64,000 nt of DNA, from contig NC_068913.1 of NCBI RefSeq assembly GCF_023091745.1, positions 36,276,501 to 36,340,500 of the forward strand, in the 5' to 3' direction. Both the position numbers and the translations under genes were made by a program. Of this stretch, positions 22,031-33,692 are shown piece by piece. The notes under the pieces were generated by a model, which was given only the letters and a program-made list of their open reading frames with translations, searched no databases and was not told the DNA's origin. Within the stretch, counting starts at the first letter, position 1, and every line of letters begins with the position of its first letter. The DNA comes from Budorcas taxicolor (taxonomy: Eukaryota; Chordata; Mammalia; Artiodactyla; Bovidae).

Positions 22031-24391
22031 GATATTCTTTAGGCTATGCAATGTACTTTCATTATGCTGTTTGCAACTAAAATCCCTGATACTCCAGATT
22101 TTTATTCCACATGTGTTTTTGTTTTTTTTTTTCTTAAATGACCTTTTGAGAAAGCAAGAAAGGAACAAATGGAGAATATAGTATTTTAAGACAAATGTGT
22201 CTTATTTTCACAAGTGGCAGCTATTTGTATCCTTATCCCTCTCACACACATATAACACATGTTCACCTCTGAACAAAAGTATACAATTATTCCATTCATT
22301 CACCATCTGCAACTGTAATCACTCAGTTCTCAGAAAATGCATACACTAAGATTATAAATTCTAAGTAATCATTGTTAAAACCTAAAATACATTCTAGAAA
22401 ACAAACTTGCACTCATGAAATCACGTAAATACATGAAGAGGTTTTATACATTTTCTGCCATATTTATATTCATGTTCTCTGAAAATGTGTTATGATATTT
22501 AATTTTTTTACAACCTTAGCTTTAAAAATTCCAGTTACCTAGTAAGGACAATTTTTAAAAACCTAGTAATTCAAATGATATTGCCATCAGCTGTGCTATG
22601 CTTATGACACTAAGATTTATAGCAAAAACTACATGAAAATGAAAAATAAAGACAACTGAAAGTTTCAAAATTTTCTGAGAAGGAATACATTTGATCTAAC
22701 TCCCCTTAAGTTTCATAGCCTCAGTTAACAGTCTATACAGTTCCTTCTTTGAGACCTCATATACAATGGTGTGCTGTCATAAGAAGCTTTTTCTATACAT
22801 TTTGTATTTCACACGTTAAATTAGGCATCTATTGTGCACTCTCCTCCCCCAAGATATGACTGAAGTCACGAAGTTATAGTTAATACTTTTTATAATATTC
22901 TTACATTTTATTTTCCATGATTCTTGGCCCAAGTTCACTCCACATTCAGAAAAGCTCTCTCCATTCATTTTTCACTTTTGAAAAATAGCTTCTGGAGGAA
23001 AGTGACTTGAGGCCGTAAAAGGCTTATGAACTAAACGTGAGTTAAATTTGAACTGGGCCTTTGATTTCCTGAATTCAGATTCTTTTTCACAGCTCAAGGA
23101 GATTCAATTAACCTAACTTTCAGAATCTAATTACGTTCATTGTTTCAAGTTAACACTCTCTTTTCTTTCATTCGTTAAACATTTGCTAAATTCCCATAAT
23201 AGAATGTCTTCAGAATTCAAAGAAACATGCTGTTGGAAATGGTTTATCTTCTCCCTAAGTTTCAAGTTTATACAACTCAGTGTTTTCCCAATGTGGTTTT
23301 GTTGGCTTATTGTTTCTTCTTTATTAGTTCATTACCATTGATGGGTTTGGTCACATTTCATACATCCCAACTTCCTTCTCAAAGCATATTAAACCTTCAT
23401 TCGTAAATAACTGAATTAGATAACACCTCTAAGCAAAACACAGATGTCGAGGTGGTAGATTCAACATATTAGCGTTGGAAAGGAATGTAGACGCAAAGTC
23501 AGTCATCTCATATAAGGAAAAAGGAAACAACACAAAAATGATTTAAAATTTTATAAAAGACCTGGAGTACAGTGACGATTATTGATAGGTGATGAGGATG
23601 CAGGCTTCTTGGCATTTGTGCCAATATTCTCACTATATAAACTACTACTTTTGGTACAATGATCACTAATGCCACTTTTGTTATATTTGCTTTTTACACT
23701 ACAACATAATTTAAAACTATGTTTTAAATCTAAAAGAGATATTGTATTATACTGTTGGTTCTTCTAAGCATGCCAGGTCACCATTCTTTATTATTTTTTT
23801 ATCAGGTTATTTCTTGTAATAGTAAGGTACTTCAAGGCAATTAAATTTAGAAGCCAGATGTCAGGAAAATATTTAATCTCACATGAAAAGAATTCTGATT
23901 AAGAGGCTTAAGAAATGCTGAAAGATTAATGCATCATTAAAGAGGATCAAAAGATAGGTAATTCTTAATTATTGATAGCTTAAATTTCCTAAAAAACTAC
24001 AAAAGTACTAAACAACTTCATAATTTCTGTATGAATGAATTCTATCATCTTTGAAATTCCAATAGTCTTTTACTTTCTAAATCTTTTTTCCCCCTTGTCC
24101 TATTATAGTACTGTACTCTGGGGATGAGGCTATTCCCTTTCCCAGTTACCAATATGGTGAACATTTCCAAAGTACAAGAGAAAAATAATCAAAGGCAACA
24201 TTTTTCAGTGGAAAATCTACAATTATTAGAAGTCAATGAAGTAAATTTTTGATCTAACTCCACAAAGACCATACTATTAGTTCTAAAAAGCTTTATTTGT
24301 CTATGTAATCATCTATAAAATTTAAAAACTACAGTAGTTTCCCCTAACTCATGGGGTTGTTTTAAGGGTAAACTGAAGTGATAAAAGTACC
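22031..24391. other. Unique AT-rich DNA
   Basis: About 2.4 kb with no recognised gene, RNA or repeat. Longest frames are below chance significance. Confidence 0.4.
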
Positions 24392-24402
24392 ACAACCACA
24401 AT

Positions 24403-24592
24403 GGTGGTGGTTTAGTTGCTAAGTCATGTCCAACTCCTGCAACCCCATGGACTGTAGCCCACCAGGCTCCTCTGTCCATGGGATTCTCCAGGCAAGAATA
24501 CTGAAGTGGGTAACTATTTCCTTCTCCAGGAGATCTTTCTTACCCCAGAATTGAACCAGAGTCTTCTTGCATTGCAGGCAGATTCTTTACAG
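24403..24592 (-). mobile_element. Bov-tA SINE with 11 bp target duplication
   Basis: Flanked by acaaccacaat at 24392-24402 and 24593-24603. It is slightly shortened at the tRNA head and carries several small changes. Confidence 0.94.
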
Positions 24593-24603
24593 ACAACCAC
24601 AAT

Positions 24604-25937
24604 AGCTATTTATTAATCTCTTACCATTCATGGCAGAGTTAAATGCTATAATTTCAAGGAAAGGCAGGACATGCATTCCCTCTGCCCAACAGGTAAATCA
24701 AATAAACAAGCCTGGAGCTAACAAAATGGAAAATTATGTACTGACATGGGAAAGAAAAGAAAAAAAAATGAAATTTTACTTAAGCCTAGCCTCTGCTGTG
24801 AATAGCTGGTGATACCTAAAAGTGTATTTTGTATAAATGAACAAAGTGTCTATTGTAAAAACAATAATATTTATTGAGATTACAATTTGTTTTATAACCC
24901 AAACAGATCTAAGATATTATGAATCTATGCTACACGCTATGTGAAGAGAGTTCGAAGTATCAACAACCTTCACTTTTTGTTCATTTCAGAATATAGTAAG
25001 TTTACATTAGTTGAAAATTGAGGAGTGTTAAAAAAGATAATTTTCAAGAGTAAATAGAATAAAAGTGCTAAAAATGGAAAATAACTGCATGACTTTGAGA
25101 TCGAAAAGAACAAAAGAGAACATGCTTTTAAGTGGAGAAATAAAAGTCTAAAAATTATACAGCTTCCTTTTAAGTGTCAGTCACAGGCACTATCAGCTAA
25201 AAAATTAATTTTAACATTACTGACCCTTCAGATACTTAGGAGAAGTCAAATGACATTCAGAGCACAGAAGTGAGAAACTGGTAATAAACAATTTAATATA
25301 TATTCAAATGAACATTATAATAAGAGAAAAATTTATGAAAGGGAATTTATAATAGCTTAAGAATTATTGGTAGATTCTTAGGATAACTTCAATTCTGTAA
25401 TTACAAAAGAAAAGGACCTATAGGGTCTTTAGGTGATTTCTGATTATAGTCTTTTGCTTTAAAGCAAGAGATGCCTAAGAACTTTGCTTAGGTTAACCTT
25501 TACAGAATTAGAGGATTCTGACTTATCCTAAATTGCTAATCTTTAACTTTCTAGGGAATGATGAGGGTTCTCCAGTATTTTCTACTATGCATGAATGTAT
25601 CACCTACATAGAACTGGGGGTCCTTTAACTTTTTTCTCTACTTGGTCATAACATAGGTCTTGCTGTTACTGTTTTTTTTCATTTGCTTGTGTGTATGTGT
25701 GCCCTCCACATGCTGAATATAATAATTAAAATCACCAGGATATAGTATATTGAAATGAACGTTTCATCTTTTAAAAATCCTATCTAATCTCTTTTCTATC
25801 CCTATGTAGTAGAAACATATAGCCTACAGAATACAAAACAGATTTGGTAAACTTTCAAACTATAATGCTAGCATTTTACAGAATTTAAAAGAAAAATGTG
25901 AATCCTATAAAGTTAAATTGCTTGGCTATTTTTAAAT
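24604..25937. other. Unique AT-rich DNA
   Basis: Nothing recognised. The 60-codon plus frame (24630-24812) has no motif. Confidence 0.4.
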
Positions 25938-26977
25938 AACTTGACCTAACTGACATTTATGGAATTCTCCACCCAACAATAGCAGAATACATATTTTTCT
26001 CAAGAATAATGAATCATTGGCCAATATATACACACTCCGGGTTAAAAGACAAACTCTAACATATCTGAAATGATAGATATCAAATAAATAAACTAGAAGT
26101 AAATAATGGAAATGAAGCAAGATAACCCTTATATATTTAGAATTTAAGTAGGACATCTCTAAAGATCTTAAAAAGATCCTCAATAAAAATTAATGATAAA
26201 TGAGGATAGTCTCTGTTCACAGACTGGAAAACTCACTGTAACTAAGATATCACGTCTTCAAAGCTTAATATATGGATTCAATGTAATCCCAATCTAAGTC
26301 CCAGCAAGGGATTTTCATAATATTGATAAACTGATTCTAAAGTTTATATGGAAAGCTAAAAGATGAAAATCAACAACATGTTACTAACGAAGAAGATTGG
26401 AAGCCTCACATTGCCTGATTTCAAGATTTAGTAGAAGGGTATATATTTAATAAGTGTAATATTAGTGAATAAACAAACCTGTAGATCAACAGAAGTGTCA
26501 CTACCAAACTCAAGATTTACTATAAAGCTATAGTAAACAATACAGTGTGGTACTGTGAAAGAACAGATATATGAATCAATGGAACAGAAAGGGAGCCCAA
26601 AAATAGATCCACGCAAATAAAGACAACTGATATTTTAACCAAAAAAAAGGCAATTCCATGGAGAAAGGCCCATCTTTTTGACAAATGGTGTTAGAACAAA
26701 TGGATTTCCATAACAAACACTATCAAGAGAACAACAAGCCATAACTTGTAGAAAATATATGCAAAATACAAATAAGAACATGCATCCAAGCTATGCAAAG
26801 ACATCTGAAAGCTCAACAATAAGGAAACAATCTGCTGGGAAAAAAATGAGCAAACTATCTGAAGAGACAACTCACTAGAGAAGATACACAGATGCAACTA
26901 AAACACGATAGATGCTCCATATCATTCATTATTGAGGAACATACATTTAACAACTAGAAACCACTACACACCAATTA

Positions 26978-27827
26978 TATGCAGAGTACATCGTGGGAAA
27001 TGCTGGGCTGGAAGACGCACAAGCTGGAATCAAGATTGCTGGGAGAAATATCAATAACCTCAGATATGCAGATGACACCACCCTTATGGCAGAAAGGGAA
27101 GAGGAGCTAAAAAGCCTCTTGATGAAAGTGAAAGAGGAGAGCGAAAAACATTCAGAAAACGAAGATCATGGCATCTGGTCCCATCACTTCATGGGAAATA
27201 GATGGGGAAACAGTGGAAACAGTGTCAGACTTTATTTTTTGGGCTCCAAAATCACTGCAGATGGTGACTGCAGCCATGACATTAAGAGACACTTACTCCT
27301 TGGAAGAAAAGTTATGACCAACCTAGACAGTGTATTGAAAAGCAGAGACATTACTTTGCCAACAAATGTCCATCTAGTCAAGGCTATGGTTTTTCCTGTG
27401 GTCACATATGGATGTGAGCGTAGCACTGTGAAGAAAGCTGAGTGCTGAAGAATTGATGCTTTTGAACTGTGGTGTTGGAGAAGACTCTTGAGAGTCCCTT
27501 GGACTGCAAGGAGATCCAACCAGTCCATTCTGAAGGAGGTCAGCCCTGGGATTTCTTTGGAAGGAATGATGCTAAAGCTGAAACTCCAGTACTTTGGCCA
27601 CCTCATGCGAAGAGTTGACTCATTGGCAAAGACTCTGATGCTGGGAGGGATTGGGGGCAGGAGGAGAAGGGGACGGCAGAGGATGAGATGGCTGGATGGC
27701 ATCACTGACTCGATGGACGTGAGTCTGAGTGAACTCTGGGAGTTAGTGATGGACAGGGAGGACTGGCGTGCTGCGATTCACAAGGTTGCAAACAGTCGGA
27801 CATGACTGAGCGGCTGAACTGAGCTGA
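26978..27827 (+). mobile_element. Young 5'-truncated BovB with exact 12 bp target duplication
   Basis: It starts inside the RT domain (atgcagagtacatcgtggga region) and ends in the ctgaactgagctga tail. The target site acacaccaatta is found at 26966-26977 and 27828-27839, and removing the element rejoins the L1 sequence. It is close to the consensus. Confidence 0.97.
26993..27448 (+). pseudogene. BovB RT C-terminal fragment with YADD
   Basis: A 151-codon frame starts just before the catalytic YADD (residues 25-28) and runs through KSLLMKVKEESEK. A small deletion then removes the VGLKLN part. It ends at KKAEC with a stop. The finger and first palm motifs are missing because of 5' truncation. 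The remaining C-terminal part is in a second frame (27488-27805). Confidence 0.9.
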
Positions 27828-28204
27828 ACACACCAATTAGAACTACTAAAACAACAGCAATATTTAAACATCAATATCAAAGGCTAAAATGACAAAACTT
27901 GACAAAATGACATGCTGATGAGAATTCAGACCAGCAAAAACTGTCATTCCTGGTGAGATCAATGACAGCCACTTTGGAGGTCAATATGGTCGTTTCTTAC
28001 AAAGCCAAACATAGTCTTACCATGCTATCCAAAAATCATATTCCTAGGTATTTATTTACCCAACTGGTTTGAAAATGTATGTCCACACAAAAAAACTGCA
28101 TGCAAGTAATTATAACAGCTAGTCATACTTTCTTTAAAATTCAAAGCAACCAAGATGTCCTTCAGTAGTTGAACAGACCATGTGATTGCAGAAATCCATA
28201 TGCA

Positions 28205-28413
28205 TGTGTGCGTGCTAAGTTCCTTCAGTTGTGTCCAACTCTTTGCAACCCCTGGACTGTAGCCCGACTGGCTTCTCTGTCCATGGAATTCTCCAGGCAG
28301 GAATATTGGAGTGGGTTACCATTTCCTCCTCCAGGGCATCTCAAAAACCCAGGGACCGAACCCAAGTCTCTTGCATTACAGGCAAATTCTTTAGCACATG
28401 AGCCACCAGGAAA
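28205..28413 (-). mobile_element. Bov-tA SINE
   Basis: A minus-strand Bov-tA with the tail gtgctaagttccttcagttg at the left and the head (gtggctcatgtg) at the right. It lies in old L1 sequence. No clean target duplication is visible. Confidence 0.9.
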
Positions 28414-28470
28414 TGTGGATATGGGTTGGTAATTGTGATTCTACTATATACACACATTGGAATTAAATTA

Positions 28471-28928
28471 AGTAAACAGATGGTGGTTTGTGGGAGCCAG
28501 TTCTCTTCATTTTGACATTGGAGTTTATAGATGAGCAGGGGGATGAGATGAGAATGACCTATGTGATAGTAGATGGGGTGGTGGTATCAGAATGTACTCA
28601 CGTTCCATTTCAAACAGGTACAGATGATTACATATATAATATTTATAAATATGTGCCTATATGCTGCTTAGGTCCCAAGGAGTAATGTAGCTTCCTCATT
28701 GATATATATGATTTCTTCCTGTATAACACTGAGAGTTAGATAGGATTTGATTGTCAAGAGAAGACTTAGAGGACCTGGAATGTCTATGTTCACTTATTAT
28801 TTATTTTATGAATTTATTCTAATAAATTTAATAACTTATTAAATTCTAATAAATCTAATAAATGCACTAATTTATTTTATTATTTATTTTATGAATACAG
28901 CAAAAACATTAAAATAAGAGCATGCATC
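28471..28928. other. AT-rich DNA with local duplication
   Basis: The stretch attatttattttatgaat occurs near 28796 and again near 28878, and between them a small palindrome (aatttaataa / ttattaaatt) is present. No gene is seen. Confidence 0.5.
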
Positions 28929-29339
28929 TTGATCTGTGATTGCATTACAGACTCAAGCTTGAATTTTTCTTGCTTTCTAATAACCATAATAGACTATATA
29001 CTATTTCTCTCTGATCAGAAACCACCAAGGTGGACTCATAATACCTGCAAGCCTGAAATGGAGTCTCAGATGGAGCTTCTTATGCCTTGCTTGCATTGTG
29101 GGTATATTTCTTGTTATGCAAAGAGTGCTGTTGGCAGAGCCCTCCAGGTATCTCAAAAGTACAAATTGTCAACCTCACTGATCTCAATATACACCAGAAG
29201 CAAGCTTAAACAAATCATCCCCAAACTCATCACAGGTTCCACTGTATCAACCAGTGCATTTCATACCTTATCAGGGGCCGTTACCCTAGAGCTATTTCAA
29301 GAAAACCTGCTCAGAGCAATTCCAGAACTACAGAATTAA
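28929..29339 (+). other. Unassigned 136-codon open frame in unique DNA
   Basis: This is the longest sense frame in the window that is not a known repeat. It starts with a hydrophobic stretch (FSCFLITIIDYILFL, residues 14-28) and has a CLHCGYISCYA cluster (54-64). I do not recognise a family, and the upstream sequence shows no clear start context. It lies 414 bp before an exon-like segment at 29753-29905. A chance frame is the simplest reading. Confidence 0.2.
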
Positions 29340-29752
29340 CTCCTTACAAACCTCCTCACTCTCCTGAAAAATGCACCAATATTTCACTGTTGCAACACAT
29401 TTTTCTTATTAGTCATTAAAACGAATCTCACTTATGCATTTATTCAGTGAATGTACAGTTTTTAAATTTTTGATCCTCCAGAAGCTGAACCTCAGATAGG
29501 GACTCAGGTGTAGATATTTGGGGATGGTGGAAATTAAGCCCAGAAGAGAGATGTAATGGAACAAAGTGAATAAGTTACAGAATCAAGGAAGTCCTCTATC
29601 AGGGAACATTATATATTTCACATTAGTGAGCTACAGAAGCTCAACTCTACTATCGGCCCTTGAGATTTTTCAAAAAGGATCCCAGAAATTACTTCCTCTT
29701 ATCAACAGATAAAAGCTTGGAGTATTTACCCACCTGCTGCTTTCTTCCACAG
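29340..29752. other. Unique DNA before an exon-like segment
   Basis: Nothing recognised, except that the last bases form a polypyrimidine stretch (ctgctgctttcttccacag) ending at 29752. Confidence 0.4.
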
Positions 29753-29905
29753 GCTGGAGATCGCCTACCTGGGGCTTCTGCTCTGCAAACCTTCTCCGTA
29801 CCACATACACAGATGCCAATAGAGTTCTAGTGATATTGGAGAAAGCACTGCAGAAGAAACAGGATAAGATGCTCAGTGTACGGACTGGAAAAGTGTGAAC
29901 ACCAA
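29753..29905 (+). other. Exon-like 153 bp segment with strong splice-site look-alikes
   Basis: A good 3' splice-site pattern (pyrimidine tract then cag) ends at 29752, and a consensus 5' splice site gtaagt starts at 29906. One frame is open from 29755 for 46 codons and then meets TGA near the 3' end. The segment is more GC-rich than its flanks and not a known repeat. It might be an exon of an unannotated noncoding or coding transcript, or chance. Confidence 0.3.
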
Positions 29906-30112
29906 GTAAGTCTCATCTCACCGGAACTGCCTACCACAACTGACATTAACTAATGCTAGAGGCAAGCTAAGGAGATACATTGCAGAATATAAGCAATGTG
30001 TTAGACTTGTTTACTTTTTTATTGTCTTTCCTATCTGCTAGACAGTAATCCACACTCTGTGTATGATTAAGACTTGTGACTATTTTATTCACAATGATGT
30101 ACTGATCTTCTG
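29906..30112. other. Unique DNA
   Basis: Nothing recognised. Confidence 0.4.
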
Positions 30113-30122
30113 ACCTAGAGCC

Positions 30123-30336
30123 TGAAAATAAAAGTGTTAGTCACTCAGTCGTGTCTGACTCTTTGTGACCCCATGGACTGTAGCCCGCCAGGCTCCTCTG
30201 TTCATGGGATTCTTCAGGCAAGAATACTAGAGTGGGTAGCCATTTCCTTTTCCAGGGAAATCTTCCCAACCCAAGGACTGAATCTGGATCTCCCTCACTG
30301 CAGGCAGATTCTTCACCGTCTGAATCAGGGACACTA
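30123..30336 (-). mobile_element. Bov-tA SINE with 10 bp target duplication
   Basis: Flanked by acctagagcc at 30113-30122 and 30337-30346. The tRNA-derived head is shortened and altered (cctgattcagacggtgaaga on the minus strand). Confidence 0.93.
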
Positions 30337-30379
30337 ACCTAGAGCCCAGTTCACAGTAAACACTCTATAGAAACTTCTC

Positions 30380-30424
30380 AAAAGGAAGGAATAGAGGAAG
30401 GAAGGAAAGAAGGGAGATCAGAAG
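30380..30424. repeat. Purine-rich GGAA/GAAA tract
   Basis: An imperfect run of ggaa and gaaa units (aaggaaggaatagaggaagg..). Confidence 0.75.
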
Positions 30425-30525
30425 GGCAGCACAAGTCAAATTTCCACACACAAGTATATATGAGCAATAAAGAATTGCAGGGCTGGCACTAGAAGGTACA
30501 AAGATTGCAGAATTAGAAACCATGG

Positions 30526-30743
30526 CAGGGGCAGTGGAGGTTTAGTCGTTAAGTCGTGTCTGACTCTTGTGATCCTGTGGACCGTAGCCTATCAGACTCC
30601 TCTCTCCATGGGATTCCCCAGGCAAGAATACTAGAGTGGGTTGCCATTCCCTTCTTCAGGGGATCTTCCTGACTCAGGAATAAAACCTGGGTCTCCTGCA
30701 TTGCAGGCAGATGATTTACAAACTGAGCTCTGAGGGAAGCCCC
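30526..30743 (-). mobile_element. Bov-tA SINE with 11 bp target duplication (1 mismatch)
   Basis: Flanked by agaaaccatgg at 30515-30525 and agaaaccttgg at 30744-30754. The element ends in a good head (gcttccctcagagctcag on the minus strand). Confidence 0.93.
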
Positions 30744-30754
30744 AGAAACCTTGG

Positions 30755-31970
30755 AAGAGTGGGAAAAAAAAAAAAAAAGTGTAGAATAATTTCCACTAAG
30801 AGCTCTCAGTTTTAAAACTCATCTACTTTACAGTTTTGATTCAAGGCTACTCTGCAGATGACATTACTATAATTTCATTATCAATTAGCAATATTTTTCA
30901 AAATAAAATGATTATTTCTAATCATTTCTCTGGCACTTTCTAGAGCCAAGATCACTCAGACAAAGATCAAAAGAATTTGTCTTTAATTTTTAGGAAGCTC
31001 ATAGAAATCCTTTCTGACAACTGTCAGATTTTCTACTCTTTGTCAAGCATAGTGATAGATAGCCTTGTAGCCCTTGGGAAAGAATCTTTCAAGTCAGAAA
31101 TCAACTCTTGTAGCAACTGCGAGTATGCAAGATAAACAGATGGTTCTATATCCCCAAAGAAGTGTTTTTATATATTTATTTTGGTGGTTTGTACACAACT
31201 TATGTTTTGATAGCTTAGTTACTGAAACCTTCCTTGAAGAATAGTGAAATTATTTGAATGAAGAGAGGATGTTATATCTTCATTAAATCTGTTTTTGTTT
31301 GGTTAGAGAATAAATTGTAGCATCTTGCTTTTAATGTTCTCATTGTAGATTTTGAGTTCATGATTAGAAAATATTCTTTCATTTTAAAATGGTTGTAACT
31401 AAACATTAGACAGGAGAGCAGAGAAACTATTCCTTTTAGATTGCTCTGTTGTTCCTCAGATATATTTTTTTCTATTTTCTGAGCATTTTGAACAGTAAAT
31501 AATGACAAATTAACAATCACCTTGATAAAGGTTTGGTAGATTATTAACAATTATATTAGTTACAATCATCACTCAGAACAAGAATCAGACTTTAACAGAG
31601 TAACATTAATGTGAAAACTTTTTCTAGGTAATTAAAGTTCTAGGTCTTTAAAGGATAAAATGTATATTTTATTACCTGTATAATAGCATACAAGGCTCCA
31701 AAATGAGAAACTGGTCAATATTACTTTATGTACTGTTTAAAAACTCTAAAATAAGATGATTAATATCCCTATATTTATTTGTAAGTTGCAAAACCTAAGT
31801 AATTCAGTGAAAATTAAATATTAGAGTACCTTTTAATGAATGGATGAATGAATAATCAATGAATGTACATACACATAAACAAATAATGTTTTGTTACTTT
31901 CAAATATCTAAAAACTAGAGAAATGATTGCCTCCAAAGTCCTATCGTAATAAGTGGATGAAATTTATATT
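30755..31970. other. AT-rich unique DNA
   Basis: Contains a 15 bp poly-A run near 30765-30779 and short tgaa units near 31838-31865. No gene seen; a 92-codon minus frame (31272-31550) has no motif. Confidence 0.4.
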
Positions 31971-31974
31971 TTAA

Positions 31975-32870
31975 ACTTCTTTTATTTGGAAGTAATTTTA
32001 AAGTAACAGAACAGCTTCAAAAACAGGGTATAGTTTACACTAATTTTCACATCTTGTATATCCACGGCACAATTATTGAAATAAAGAAATTAGTTATTAA
32101 CTACACAATTTATTCATATTTCACCATATTTTCACTAATATCCTCTTTCCATTCTGGGATACAATTCAGTATCTACACTGAATTCAACGGTCATACATCT
32201 TACATCCTCCAAATTATGACAGATTTTTCTTGATCTTAACAAGCTTGAAAAATACTGGTTTAGAATTCCATAGATTCCATTGACTTCTGGGGTGTTGAGG
32301 GTGTTTTTCATGATGCAGGTGATATTATGAATCTAGGGGGAGAATACCACGGGGGTGATGTGCCCAACTTAGTCATGACATCAAGGGGGATTATCTATCT
32401 ATCTATTGCAAAGGGAAAAAAACAGTTTAACTCTACATTGTCAAACACATTTCTCCAATATGTTATTTTGTTTCCACCTGCAATCCAAAAATATATTAAG
32501 GAATATCTTTTGAGACTGTGAAAATATTTCCTCCTTAAACTTTTGCCCTCTAGTATTAGCATGATCTGTGGATCTTGCCTGCAGCAATTATTACTGTGGT
32601 GATTACTAATGTTGTTTTTCTATTTTATTCTTTCTATATTTATTAATTTTGCAAAGAGGTGCTGTCCCTTTCCTCCCATTTTATGCCTTCATTCAATCAT
32701 CTACGATCATCAGTATGGATTCATACATATTTATTTTATTATTTCGGCCATAATCCAATGTTACTATTTATTTTGTTGCTCAAATTGTTCTAATTTCGGC
32801 CATTGGGAATGTTTTTAGTCTGGCTTCTATCTTTTTGACATTGTATGTTCCTTTTTCTTGAGTGCTATAT
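31975..32870 (+). mobile_element. Ancient mammalian interspersed repeat (probably L1M-derived)
   Basis: The order of signatures fits a widespread old mammalian repeat: taaagtaacagaacagcttc, then atcctctttccattctggga, then agaataccacgggggtgatg, then gatcttgcctgcagcaatta, then tttgttgctcaaattgttct. Many small indels separate them. I place it with old L1M-type sequence from memory of its consensus, but the subfamily and even the orientation are not secure. The two short frames here are not genes. Confidence 0.55.
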
Positions 32871-32939
32871 TACTTTCTGGCAAAACAAGATGCTCTTATT
32901 TCCTCTTATATCTCCCAACCTCAGGTTTAGAAACAGCTT

Positions 32940-33350
32940 GTCAATGGTTTTAATATATATTTCAAATAACATTTTTGTTTTTATTATGGTCAAATATACA
33001 AAACAAAATTTAGTGTTTAATCATTTTTACTGTACGTTTCAGTGGCATTATATACACTTGTACTGTTGTGTAACCAATATCATCATTCATTTCCATAATT
33101 GTTTCATGTTCCCCCAATTAAAACTCTGTCTCCGTTGAACAATAACTCACCCTTGGCAACCACCAGAGAAAGTTTGAAACTTTTATATTTTTTTGTCCTC
33201 ATAAATTTCACCACTATAAGTACCTCATGTGAGTGGAATAATAAAATATTTTTCCTTTTGTGTCTGGTTTATTTTGGTTGGCATAATAAATTCAAATTTT
33301 ATCTATATTGTAGTTAGCATGTGTGAGAATTTCATTCAGAAGGAGTCAGC
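32940..33350 (+). mobile_element. Ancient mammalian interspersed repeat, second segment
   Basis: Signatures such as ttcagtggcattatatacac, ttggcaaccaccagagaaag, then gtacctcatgtgagtggaat follow one another as in a well-known old L1-associated repeat. It may belong with the segment ending at 32870. Frames at 32845-33138 and 33099-33317 lie in it and are chance. Confidence 0.6.
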
Positions 33351-33475
33351 TTTAATGTTATGTTATTAACATTTTTATAATATTCTCATAAATCATATTT
33401 TCTTAGATATTGGACTATCAGTTATTCATTATCAGGAGATCACCTTATACTAAAAATACTATACTCTCTTAAATG

Positions 33476-33681
33476 GCTTCCCAGGTGGCTCAGTGATAAA
33501 GTATTTGCCTACCATCACAGGTTTGATCCCTAAGGTCAAGAAGATTCTCTGGAGAAGGAAATGGCAACCCACTCCAGTATTCTTGCTTGGAGAATCCCAT
33601 GGACAGAGAAGAACTTGCAGGCTACAGTTCATGGAGTCTCAAAACAGTTGGACATGACTTAAGGATTAAAACAACAACAAT
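33476..33681 (+). mobile_element. Bov-tA SINE with 11 bp target duplication
   Basis: Flanked by tctcttaaatg at 33465-33475 and 33682-33692. The 3' tail ends in an acaacaacaa run. Confidence 0.95.
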
Positions 33682-33692
33682 TCTCTTAAATG

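Larger units (their letters stand above)
25938..28470 (+). mobile_element. Old L1 (L1M type) ORF2, split by BovB and Bov-tA
   Basis: The left part has ORF2 endonuclease-region marks (cttgacctaactgacattta, then cacccaacaatagcagaata). After large internal deletions it continues with the downstream part (gattcaatgtaatcccaat; aatcaatggaacagaaaggg). It resumes after the BovB with agaactactaaaacaacagc and continues to about 28195. It has many stops. The segment after the Bov-tA (28414-28470) is only tentatively included. Confidence 0.8.
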
